In this document: positions 14,230 to 20,997 of the stretch, piece by piece | Layout: the number at the start of each line of letters is the position of its first letter | Numbering within the stretch: position 1 is the first letter of the stretch | NCBI GenBank assembly: GCA_964572855.1 | Contig: CAZNGF010000043.1 | Coordinates: 1 to 24,851, forward strand | Length of the DNA: 24,851 nucleotides | Reading direction: 5' to 3' | Source: CAZNGF01 sp964572855 | GTDB lineage: Bacteria > Bipolaricaulota > Bipolaricaulia > RBG-16-55-9 > JAJCYT01 | Program-made: the position numbers and the translations under genes | Notes under the pieces: generated by a model | What the model saw: only the letters and a program-made list of their open reading frames with translations | Databases searched by the model: none | Told to the model about the DNA's origin: nothing

Positions 14230-15384
14230 TTACTCCGTCCGCAAGAACACCATCGAGGTGGGCTGCATGCCGTCCTCGATGAACGAACGAATCGTCCCGA
14301 CGATCTCGCCCGAGTCGCGCGCGACGGCCGTGATCGTGCCCGCCTTCATGTGCTCCAGGCTCAGCAGGTTGTTCTGCACGAACACCGTCTCCCCTTGGGG
14401 GCCGAACAGGATGTGGTGCGCGCCCTCCCCGGCCGGCAGGCTCCGCATGAAGCGGGGCCGCTCGGGGTCGCTCAGGTTGTAGACGTCCACCGCGCCCGGT
14501 TGCGCCCAGCTCACGTAGAGGTGGCCGTCGGGGCCGACGTACATCTCCAGCGGCCAACTGTGCCCGCGGCGCGCGCCGTCGTCGACCAGCTCGAAGTCGA
14601 ACGATTCGGTCGACTCGTTCCAGACGGCGACCCAGAGCGAGGCGTCCAGCATGCCCGTGATGTAAGCCACCGGCGCGCTCGGGTGGAAGTACGCCTCCAC
14701 CGGCGCGCTGGGCTGGCCCTCGGTCTTGGCCAGCGGGTGCGAGGAGAGCACCTCGCCCGTGCTGGCCCGGATCACGGTCACGTGCGTGCCGGGGTCGTCC
14801 AGCGTGTGGCTGATGGTCTCGGTTACGAGCATGCGGTCCAGCTCGGGCTTGATCCAGATCCCGTGCGGGTAGCGCACGAAGGCGTCCGGGTCGTCGGCCG
14901 TGATTTCGTCTAGAATCGCGTGCGTCTCCGCGTCGAAGACCATGATCCGGTCCGAGCCCATGCAGGTTAGGTAGAACGTCTCTCCGTCCTCGGCAAAGAA
15001 CAGATCCTCGCCCACTCGGCAGTCGCGCGTGTCGATCGGCTCGGCGTTGGTGACGCGTTCCCCCTCGACGGTGAGCTCGTAGAGGCGCGTGCCGTCCAGC
15101 GCGGTGGCGTAGAAGCGCGAGCCGTCCAGGTTGTAGTACAGGTGGTGCGGCAGCACGCCGGTGCCGATCGCGTATTGGTTCAAAATTTTCCCGAACGTAT
15201 CGGACTCGGGGTTCAGGTCCACGATCGCCACGCCGTCGCCGCCGTTGGTCCCGGCGTCGTCGGTGTAGGTCACCGCCGCCAGCAGGGGGGGCGCCCCGGC
15301 CGACTGCGTGCCCGCGAAATACAGGGCGGTACCGCCCACCAACACGATTGCCGCTGCGACCAAACTCCAGATCTTTCGATTCAT
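14230..15384 (-). CDS. Membrane-anchored or exported YVTN-type beta-propeller protein
   Basis: 384-aa protein. Residues 5-26 form a single hydrophobic segment (IWSLVAAAIVLVGGTALYFAG) serving as anchor or uncleaved signal. The rest is made of beta-propeller blades: VAIVDLNPESDTFG, LYYNLDGSRFYATALDGTRLYEL, LFFAEDGETFYLTCMGSDRIMVFD, MYVGPDGHLYVSWAQPGAVDVYNL, ILFGPQGETVFVQNNLLSL. Paired histidines (GVLPHHLYYN and GAHHILFG) recall copper-binding selenium-binding-protein/methanethiol-oxidase propellers, but that link is only suggestive. ATG 15384 has AAGGAG 6 nt upstream. A 39-aa ORF ends 31 nt before it. Precise role unknown. Confidence 0.82.
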   Translation of the reverse strand: MNRKIWSLVAAAIVLVGGTALYFAGTQSAGAPPLLAAVTYTDDAGTNGGDGVAIVDLNPESDTFGKILNQYAIGTGVLPHHLYYNLDGSRFYATALDGTRLYELTVEGERVTNAEPIDTRDCRVGEDLFFAEDGETFYLTCMGSDRIMVFDAETHAILDEITADDPDAFVRYPHGIWIKPELDRMLVTETISHTLDDPGTHVTVIRASTGEVLSSHPLAKTEGQPSAPVEAYFHPSAPVAYITGMLDASLWVAVWNESTESFDFELVDDGARRGHSWPLEMYVGPDGHLYVSWAQPGAVDVYNLSDPERPRFMRSLPAGEGAHHILFGPQGETVFVQNNLLSLEHMKAGTITAVARDSGEIVGTIRSFIEDGMQPTSMVFLRTE

Positions 15385-15415
15385 CTCGACTCCTTTTCCT
15401 TACGGCTGTCGGTCA

Positions 15416-15535
15416 CTATCGATTCAAGGTCGCCAATGGGCCCAGCCCCGCGATCCCGTAGAAGGGGATCGGTGTCGGGAACGGCGTGTCCGTCCGCGTC
15501 GCGCGCTTGCGCCGCGCGCGTTTGATCCAGCGCAT
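15416..15535 (-). CDS. 39-aa very basic small ORF upstream of the beta-propeller gene
   Basis: Not recognised. The ATG (15535-15533) follows AAAGGAG at about 6 nt, one of the better ribosome sites in the window. By hand count 34 of 39 codons end in G or C, matching real genes. Residues 1-14 are strongly basic (eight Arg/Lys), followed by a Pro-rich turn (TPFPTPIPF) and a small hydrophobic stretch (YGIAGLGPLATL). An 84-aa ORF in another frame (15381-15635) overlaps it and ends in ATGA with the propeller start, but has a TTG start and no ribosome site, so I prefer the short one. Possible roles: leader peptide, membrane-active peptide or partner of the propeller. Confidence 0.5.
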   Translation of the reverse strand: MRWIKRARRKRATRTDTPFPTPIPFYGIAGLGPLATLNR

Positions 15536-15851
15536 CGGTACTCCTTTCCTTTGGGAACGGCTTGCCCTCGTGGGGATGGTTGTACCCGCCCGCTGTCCCG
15601 CCCGAGTCCTGAGCGGGTCCCGAGGTCTCGGGCAAGGTCAGTCCAGGCGGCGGGGTGTCCCGTCGTCGTGAGGTTGGGGGTGCAATCGCTGGCGGTGTTC
15701 GAGGCGGGCCTCAAGCGCCGGCACGACGGCCCGGGCGCGGCCGTGCGGAAGCGGATGCGCTGTTTCATGCTCCGGCAGGTCTCCTTTGGGACCTTCCATT
15801 ATAGGGCAAGCGCGCCATGCGACCGCGTGGCACATCGGGTACCGTCGGCGC
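15536..15851. other. 316-bp region: structured minus-strand leader, no confident gene
   Basis: A TATAAT on the minus strand (15803-15798), without a good -35, could start transcription toward the 39-aa ORF. Just downstream, AGGTC...GACCT forms a hairpin covering an AAAGGAG. Two overlapping minus-strand ORFs lie here: 53 aa (15638-15799) and 114 aa (15424-15768, high G/C third positions only in its first half). A CCCGAG/CTCGGG hairpin is at 15619-15632. On the plus strand, TACCGT (15840-15845) is 6 nt before the mocA ATG. I recognise no known RNA element. Confidence 0.4.
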
Positions 15852-16469
15852 ATGGGGTACTTGAAGCCGGCGGCCGTCGTGGCCGCGGCGGGGCGCAGCC
15901 GGCGCATGGGGACGCCAAAGCAACTGCTGGACTGGGACGGCCGCCCGGCGATCGCGGCGGCGGTCGCGCACGTGAGGCAGGCGGGCTGCGACCCGGTGGC
16001 CTGCGTCGTGGGGCACCGCTTCCGCGCGGTGGCGGCCGCCGTGCGGGCCGCGGGCGGGCGGGCCGTGTTGAACCGGAATTACCGGCGCGGGGCGCTCCTG
16101 CAGAGCTTTCAGGTGGGCTTGGCCGCGTTGTCGCGCTCGGGCGCGCCGGGGGCGCTGTTCGCGTTGGGCGACCAGCCCCACGTGCCGGTCCGCTTGATCT
16201 CCCAGGTGGTTCGGAGCGCGCAAGCGACGCCGAGCTCCATCGTTTTTCCCAGCGCCGGGGGGCGGCGCGGCCACCCGTTCTACCTGCCCACAGCGCTTTG
16301 GGACGAGGTGTTGGCGCTCTCCCCGCCGGCCACCATGCGCGATTTTCTCGCGCGCCATGAGCGCGGCATCGCCTACGTCCTGCTGGACGACGACGCCGTG
16401 CTGTACGACGTGGACACGCCGGCGGACTATCGTGCGCTAAGGGCGCGCTACGGGGAGGAGGGGGGCTAG
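15852..16469 (+). CDS. mocA: MocA/MobA-like nucleotidyltransferase
   Basis: 205-aa NTP-transferase of the molybdenum-cofactor cytidylyl/guanylyltransferase type. The N-terminal loop VVAAAGRSRRMGTPKQLLDW (residues 9-28) binds the nucleotide; LGDQPHV (with Asp107) holds Mg2+; GRRGHPFYLP and YDVDTPADYRAL are the further family motifs. Homologues attach CMP or GMP to molybdopterin for xanthine-dehydrogenase- or DMSO-reductase-type enzymes; none of those is nearby, so cytidylyl versus other transfer is unresolved. ATG 15852 places the nucleotide loop at the usual position. There is no ribosome site but a TACCGT box 6 nt before, so it may be leaderless. Its stop overlaps the convergent transporter stop in CTAG. 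Confidence 0.85.
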   Translation: MGYLKPAAVVAAAGRSRRMGTPKQLLDWDGRPAIAAAVAHVRQAGCDPVACVVGHRFRAVAAAVRAAGGRAVLNRNYRRGALLQSFQVGLAALSRSGAPGALFALGDQPHVPVRLISQVVRSAQATPSSIVFPSAGGRRGHPFYLPTALWDEVLALSPPATMRDFLARHERGIAYVLLDDDAVLYDVDTPADYRALRARYGEEGG

Positions 16470-17386
16470 GAAGCGCGGTTTGGATCGGGCGTCTGGTCTC
16501 GCTGCGGCGCGAGGCGACGCCGCCGGTTCACGATCCAGACGCCCGACAGGATGAGCGCGGCGCCCGCACCGAGTTGCCAGCTGAGCGGTTCCCCCAGAAA
16601 GGCCACCCCCAGCGCGACGCCGATCACGGGCATGACGTAGGTGACCATCGAGGTGCGGCTCGGGCCGATGGACTGGACCAGGTAGTAGTAGAGCGCATAA
16701 GCCAGCCCCGTGCCCAGCAGGCCGAGCCAGCCCAGCGCGAGCCACGTGAGCGGTTGCGCCGGAACGAGGTTGCCCGACTCGGCGTTGAGCGCGGCGGTCC
16801 AGATGAACGCGTCGGCCACGCCCACCGAGACCAGCGCCTGGGTCAGCGGGGCGATCCCGCCCAGGTTGCGGCGTGCGTGCACGATGCCGATCGCGTAGGA
16901 AACGGCCGCGCCCAGGATGGCCAGCTGGCCCAGCAGGTCGGCCCGAAACTGCCCCCACGAGAGGTCGCGGCTCAACAGGAGCACGACGCCGCCGAAGCCG
17001 GCCAGCAGGCCCAGCCAGCGCTGCAGCGTCATGCGCTCGTCGCTGAGCGCGAGGTGCGCGATCAGGAGCGTGAAGAACGGAACCGTGCCGTTGAGGATCG
17101 AGGCCACCGCCGAGTCGATCGACTGCTCGCCCCAGGAGATGAGCGTGAAGGGGATGGCCGTGTTGATGATCCCCAAAAACGCAAGCCCCACCCAGTCCCG
17201 CGCGCGGCGCGGGAGCGCCGGCCGCTTGAACGCGATCAAGGCGAGCAAGCCCACGATCCCGAACGAGAGCCGATAACCCACCAGCGTCAGCGGGCCGACC
17301 TCCTGCACCGCGAGCTTGATCCACAGGAACGACGAGCCCCACGCCAGCGCCAGCGTCGCAAACGCCAGCGCCTGCTTCCAGCTCAT
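16466..17386 (-). CDS. EamA/DMT-family transporter
   Basis: 306-aa inner-membrane protein with about ten hydrophobic helices in two EamA repeats (roughly residues 5-140 and 150-290). Marks include LAWGSSFLWIKLAVQEVGPL and RLSFGIVGLLALIAF in the first repeat, LNGTVPFFTLLIAHLALSDE at its end, and SIGPSRTSMVTYVMPVIGVA then FLGEPLSWQLGAGAALILSG in the second. Family members export or import metabolites such as amino acids; substrate unknown. The C-terminal tail is short and charged. Its ATG overlaps the stop of the quinone oxidoreductase gene (ATGA), so the two are co-translated. Confidence 0.9.
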   Translation of the reverse strand: MSWKQALAFATLALAWGSSFLWIKLAVQEVGPLTLVGYRLSFGIVGLLALIAFKRPALPRRARDWVGLAFLGIINTAIPFTLISWGEQSIDSAVASILNGTVPFFTLLIAHLALSDERMTLQRWLGLLAGFGGVVLLLSRDLSWGQFRADLLGQLAILGAAVSYAIGIVHARRNLGGIAPLTQALVSVGVADAFIWTAALNAESGNLVPAQPLTWLALGWLGLLGTGLAYALYYYLVQSIGPSRTSMVTYVMPVIGVALGVAFLGEPLSWQLGAGAALILSGVWIVNRRRRLAPQRDQTPDPNRAS

Positions 17387-18351
17387 GGGACGAGCAGCAC
17401 CTTGCCCCGGGTCCGGCGCGCCTCCATGTACTCGTGCGCCGCCGCGGCGTCTTCCAGCGGGAAGGTGCGGTCCACCCGCACCCGAAGTTCGCCCCGTTCC
17501 ATCCAGCCGAACAGGTCGCCGGCCCGTTCCAGCAGTTCCTCGCGGCTCAGGACATAGTGCGCCAGGCTGGGCCGGGTCAAAAACAGCGAGCCCTTCTGAT
17601 TGAGGACCTGCGGGTCGAACGGGCCCACGGGGCCGCTGGCCTGGCCGTAGAGCGCCAGCACGCCCCGGGGCTTGAGGCAGTTCAGGCTTTTATCGAACGT
17701 GTCCGCCCCCACCGAGTCGTAGACGACCGCCACGCCCGCGCCGCCGGTGAAGCGCGCCGTCTCGGCCTCGAAATCCTGTTCGGTGTAGCGGACCACGTGG
17801 TCCGCGCCGGCCTTTCGCGCCAGCTCGGCCTTCTCCGCGCTCGAGACCGTGCCCACCACGCGCGCGCCGCGCTTCTTGGCCAGCTGGATCAGCAGCAGCC
17901 CCACGCCGCCGGCCGCGGCGTGGACCAAGGCCGTGTCGCCTGCTTGGAGTGGATACGTGTTGTGCGTCAGGTAGTGGGCGGTCATGCCTTGCAGCATGAC
18001 CGCGGCCGCCGCCTCGAGCGCGATGCCTGCGGGCACAGGCACGAGCTGCCAGGCTGGCACGACGACCGCCTCGGCGTACGCCCCCGGCGCCATGGCAAAG
18101 GCCACGCGCTCGCCCTCGCGCAAGCCCTCCACCTCCGGGCCGAGCGCCTCGACCGTGCCCGCGCCCTCCAGGCCGAGCGTATACGGCAGCGGCACGGGGT
18201 AGAGCCCTCGGCGCTGGTAGATATCGATGAAGTTGAGCCCGGCGGCGCTGAGCCGCACGCGGGCCTGGCCCGCGCCGGGTTCGGGAACGGGGACGTCGGT
18301 CGCACGGATCTGCCCGGCCCCGCCAAACGCGTGAATCTGCATTGCCTTCAT
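17383..18351 (-). CDS. qor: NADPH:quinone oxidoreductase, zinc-free MDR family
   Basis: 322-aa medium-chain dehydrogenase/reductase. Features: LSAAGLNFIDIYQRRGLYPVPLP (the quinone oxidoreductase signature, lacking the catalytic-zinc Cys), LGLEGAGTVEALG, GMTAHYLTHNTYPLQAGDTALVHAAAGGVG with the NADPH-binding AAAGGVG at 145-151, and a C-terminal RTRGKVLLVP. Reduces quinones or enals with NADPH in the cytosol. ATG 18351 is preceded by AAAAAGGAG at 7-8 nt. First gene of a two-gene unit with the EamA transporter. Confidence 0.92.
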   Translation of the reverse strand: MKAMQIHAFGGAGQIRATDVPVPEPGAGQARVRLSAAGLNFIDIYQRRGLYPVPLPYTLGLEGAGTVEALGPEVEGLREGERVAFAMAPGAYAEAVVVPAWQLVPVPAGIALEAAAAVMLQGMTAHYLTHNTYPLQAGDTALVHAAAGGVGLLLIQLAKKRGARVVGTVSSAEKAELARKAGADHVVRYTEQDFEAETARFTGGAGVAVVYDSVGADTFDKSLNCLKPRGVLALYGQASGPVGPFDPQVLNQKGSLFLTRPSLAHYVLSREELLERAGDLFGWMERGELRVRVDRTFPLEDAAAAHEYMEARRTRGKVLLVP

Positions 18352-18479
18352 GGCTTTACTCCTTTTTCCCGGCCGCGGGAGCGCAGCCGGTGGCAGTTGC
18401 GGCCCCAGCGTAAACGAAGCCGCCCCGGAATGCCCACCGGAACGAATGGAAGCGCAGGCTGATGGGCCCGATGAACCGG

Positions 18480-18509
18480 TTGGAACGCCTCAACGGACCC
18501 TGCTATACT
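18480..18509 (+). promoter_or_regulatory. Promoter of the EF-G-like/yjbQ unit
   Basis: TTGGAA (18480-18485), 18 bp, TATACT (18504-18509), giving a leader of about 55 nt to the ATG at 18571, which has its own GAGGTGA ribosome site. Confidence 0.65.
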
Positions 18510-18570
18510 GCCTCGCGCCGAGACCGCTTTCGGACTCACTCGCAACGCGAAACCTGAGGTGATACAAAGC

Positions 18571-20538
18571 ATGGCCAACGTGCGCACCGTTTGTCTGGCC
18601 GGGCACTCGGGGAGCGGCAAGACCGAGCTCATCCGGGCGCTCATGGGCCAATTAGGAACCCAAGTCGAACTCGGCGCGCTGCCCGAGGAGAAGAGCCGCG
18701 GCATCACGCTCGACCTGGGCGTCGCCACGCACCGCAAGGGCGACGACGTGTTCTCCCTGATCGACACCCCCGGCTACGTGGAGTTCTTGGAGGAGATCTA
18801 CAAGGGTGCCCGCGTCTCCGAGACCGGGTTGCTGGTGGTCAACGGCGAGAAGGGCGTCGAGATCGGCACCGAGATCGCCTGGAAAGTGTTTCAGCAATAC
18901 GAAAAACCCGTGGTGGCGTTCGTCAACCGCATGGACGCCGAGAACGCCTCGTTCTCGAGCGCGATGGAGGGGTTGCGCGAGCTGGGCAACTTCGTGCCCG
19001 TCGAGGTCTCGATCCGCGACGAGGGCGGGGCCTTCGTGGGCTACATGAACCTGCTCACGATGAAGCCCGTCTTCTTCAGCGGCGGAACCGGCAAGATCCC
19101 GGAGTCCGTGCAGGGCGAGGCCGAGTCGCTGCGCGAGCAGCTGCTGGAGGGCCTCTCCATGGTGGACGACACGCTGATGGAGAAGTTCCTGGCCGAGGAG
19201 GACGTCTCGAGCGCCGAGATCGAGGCCGCGTTGCACCAGGGCCTGCTGGAGCAGGTGCTTGTGCCCGTGCTCTGTGGCTCGGCCGCGGCCAAGCAGGGGC
19301 TCAAGTCGCTGCTCCATATGTTGCAGCACAACACGCCGACCTTCGACGAGGAGGCATCGGTGGAGGACGCCTTCCACGGGCTCGTGTTCAACGTGGCCGA
19401 GGACCCGTACCTGGGCACGATGACCTACGTCAAGCTGTTGGGTCCCCTGAAGGAGGGCCAGCCCTTCCTCAACCTGAACGGGGACAAAAAGGAGTCCGCC
19501 AAGGAAATCCTCTCGCCCCTGGGCACCAAGGCCGAGAAGATCCCGCAGGCCGGCCCCGGCGAGGTCATCGTGCTCCCCAAGCTCTCTGAGGTGACGCTGG
19601 GCGACACGTTGGCGACCGCGGGCGGCGCGGACCGGCTCGAACTGGGCAACCTGCCCAAACCCGTCTACACGCGCGTGATCACGCCGGCCACCCAGGCCGA
19701 CGAGGAGAAGATGAGCACGGCCTTCAGGGAAATCACCAAGAACAAGGCCACGCTCGACTTCCGCGTGGACGAGGTCACGCACGAAATGCTGCTCTCAGGC
19801 ATGGGCGAGGTGCAGCTCGACGCGGCCGCCGAGCGCGTCAAGAACCGTTTCCGCGTCAACATCCACATGGACCGCCCGCACGTGCCGTACAAGGAAACCA
19901 TCCAAAAGATGAACGAGGCCCAGTACCGCCACAAGAAGCAGAGCGGCGGGCGCGGGCAGTTCGGCGAGGTCCACCTGCGCGTCGAGCCACTCGATGCGGG
20001 TTACGAGTTCGTGGACGCCATCAAGGGCGCTGTGATCCCGAACCAGTTCATGCCGGCGGTCGAGAAGGGCGTGCAGGAAGCCATGATCGAGGGCGTGCTG
20101 GCCGGCTACCCCATGGACGGGGTCCGGGTTACGGTCTTCTACGGCAAGCACCACGACGTGGACTCCTCGGAGATCGCGTTCAAGATCGCGGCGTCCACGG
20201 CCTTCAAGCAGGCCGTGCAGGGCGCCAGCCCCTCGCTGCTGGAGCCGGTCTACAAGCTCACGGTTTGGACCCCGCGCGCCTACACCGGCGACATCATGAG
20301 CAGCGTCTCGGGCAAGCGCGGCAAGATCCACGGCATGGACAGCGAGGGCGTGGTCGAGCGCATCGAGGCCGAGGTCCCGCTGGCCGAGGTGATGGAATAC
20401 GCCGTCGAGCTCAAGTCGCTCACGCAGGGCCGGGCCACCTTCCAGCAGGAGTTCCTGCGCTACCAGATCGTGCGCTCGCCCGAGCTGGCCGACGAGCTGC
20501 TCAAGAAAGAGGGCAAAGGGGAGCCGCAGGCGTCTTGA
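18571..20538 (+). CDS. fusA2: EF-G-like GTPase (FusA2/EF-G-2 type)
   Basis: 655-aa translational-GTPase paralogue. G-motifs: GHSGSGKT (11-18), SRGITLD (42-48), DTPGY (65-69), NRMD (119-122) and LCGSAAAKQG. Domains II-V follow, with MGEVQLDAAAERVKNRF in domain III, QSGGRGQFGEVHLRVEPL in IV and SVSGKRGKIHGMDSEG in V. Two departures mark it as the EF-G-2 class: DTPGY instead of DTPGH (the catalytic His of true EF-G is Tyr) and NRMD instead of NKMD. In Thermus, EF-G-2 binds ribosomes and its role is not settled. ATG 18571 is preferred over GTG 18559, which overlaps the GAGGTGA ribosome site. Length matches Thermus EF-G-2. Confidence 0.93.
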   Translation: MANVRTVCLAGHSGSGKTELIRALMGQLGTQVELGALPEEKSRGITLDLGVATHRKGDDVFSLIDTPGYVEFLEEIYKGARVSETGLLVVNGEKGVEIGTEIAWKVFQQYEKPVVAFVNRMDAENASFSSAMEGLRELGNFVPVEVSIRDEGGAFVGYMNLLTMKPVFFSGGTGKIPESVQGEAESLREQLLEGLSMVDDTLMEKFLAEEDVSSAEIEAALHQGLLEQVLVPVLCGSAAAKQGLKSLLHMLQHNTPTFDEEASVEDAFHGLVFNVAEDPYLGTMTYVKLLGPLKEGQPFLNLNGDKKESAKEILSPLGTKAEKIPQAGPGEVIVLPKLSEVTLGDTLATAGGADRLELGNLPKPVYTRVITPATQADEEKMSTAFREITKNKATLDFRVDEVTHEMLLSGMGEVQLDAAAERVKNRFRVNIHMDRPHVPYKETIQKMNEAQYRHKKQSGGRGQFGEVHLRVEPLDAGYEFVDAIKGAVIPNQFMPAVEKGVQEAMIEGVLAGYPMDGVRVTVFYGKHHDVDSSEIAFKIAASTAFKQAVQGASPSLLEPVYKLTVWTPRAYTGDIMSSVSGKRGKIHGMDSEGVVERIEAEVPLAEVMEYAVELKSLTQGRATFQQEFLRYQIVRSPELADELLKKEGKGEPQAS

Positions 20539-20930
20539 TCGAGTTCAGCGTCAAGACCGGCGTCAAGCAGGGACTGGTCGAGATCACGGACCAGGTTCGC
20601 CGCGCCGTGCGCGAGTCCGGCGTGGCCGACGGCGTCTGCACGCTCTACATTCCGCACACCACCGCCGGGGTTACGATCAACGAGTCGGCGGACCCGGCCG
20701 TCAAGCAGGATATCCTGATGGCCCTGCAGCGGCTCGTGCCCCAGGACCTGCGCTTCAAGCACCTGGAGGGCAACGCCCACGCCCACGTGCAGGCCTCACT
20801 GGTGGGCGCGAGCGCCCACCTCCCGGTCGAGGGCGGCAAGCTCAAACTCGGGACGTGGCAAGGGGTCTTCTTCTGCGAGTTCGACGGGCCGCGGACGCGG
20901 CGCGTCTGGGTGACGGTCCAGGCGGGCTGA
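20535..20930 (+). CDS. yjbQ: YjbQ/UPF0047 family protein
   Basis: 131-aa protein with the complete UPF0047 signature: LYIPHTTAGVTINESADP (38-55), LEGNAHAHVQASLVGAS and LGTWQGVFFCEFDGPR. The conserved His residues could form a small metal or phosphate site; E. coli YjbQ has been reported to have weak thiamine-phosphate-synthase activity, but the true role is unclear. The start is TTG 20535, overlapping the EF-G-like TGA (TTGA), the same arrangement as menC. Its coupling to an EF-G-like gene suggests co-expression, not necessarily a shared function. Confidence 0.92.
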   Translation: MIEFSVKTGVKQGLVEITDQVRRAVRESGVADGVCTLYIPHTTAGVTINESADPAVKQDILMALQRLVPQDLRFKHLEGNAHAHVQASLVGASAHLPVEGGKLKLGTWQGVFFCEFDGPRTRRVWVTVQAG

Positions 20931-20946
20931 CGGCCGACCGGCCGCG

Positions 20947-20976
20947 TTGACGCGGATCGCCTGCGCGTGCTACGAT
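20947..20976 (+). promoter_or_regulatory. Promoter of the cohesin/dockerin gene
   Basis: TTGACG (20947-20952), 18 bp, TACGAT (20971-20976), 21 bp before ATG 20998. Confidence 0.6.
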
Positions 20977-20997
20977 GCGCGGCAGGAGGTTCACGCA

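Noticed and set aside
15381..15635. 84-codon minus-strand ORF ending in ATGA with the propeller start
   Set aside because: TTG start without a ribosome site; the overlapping 39-aa ORF has a better site and stronger third-position G/C bias. It cannot be excluded.
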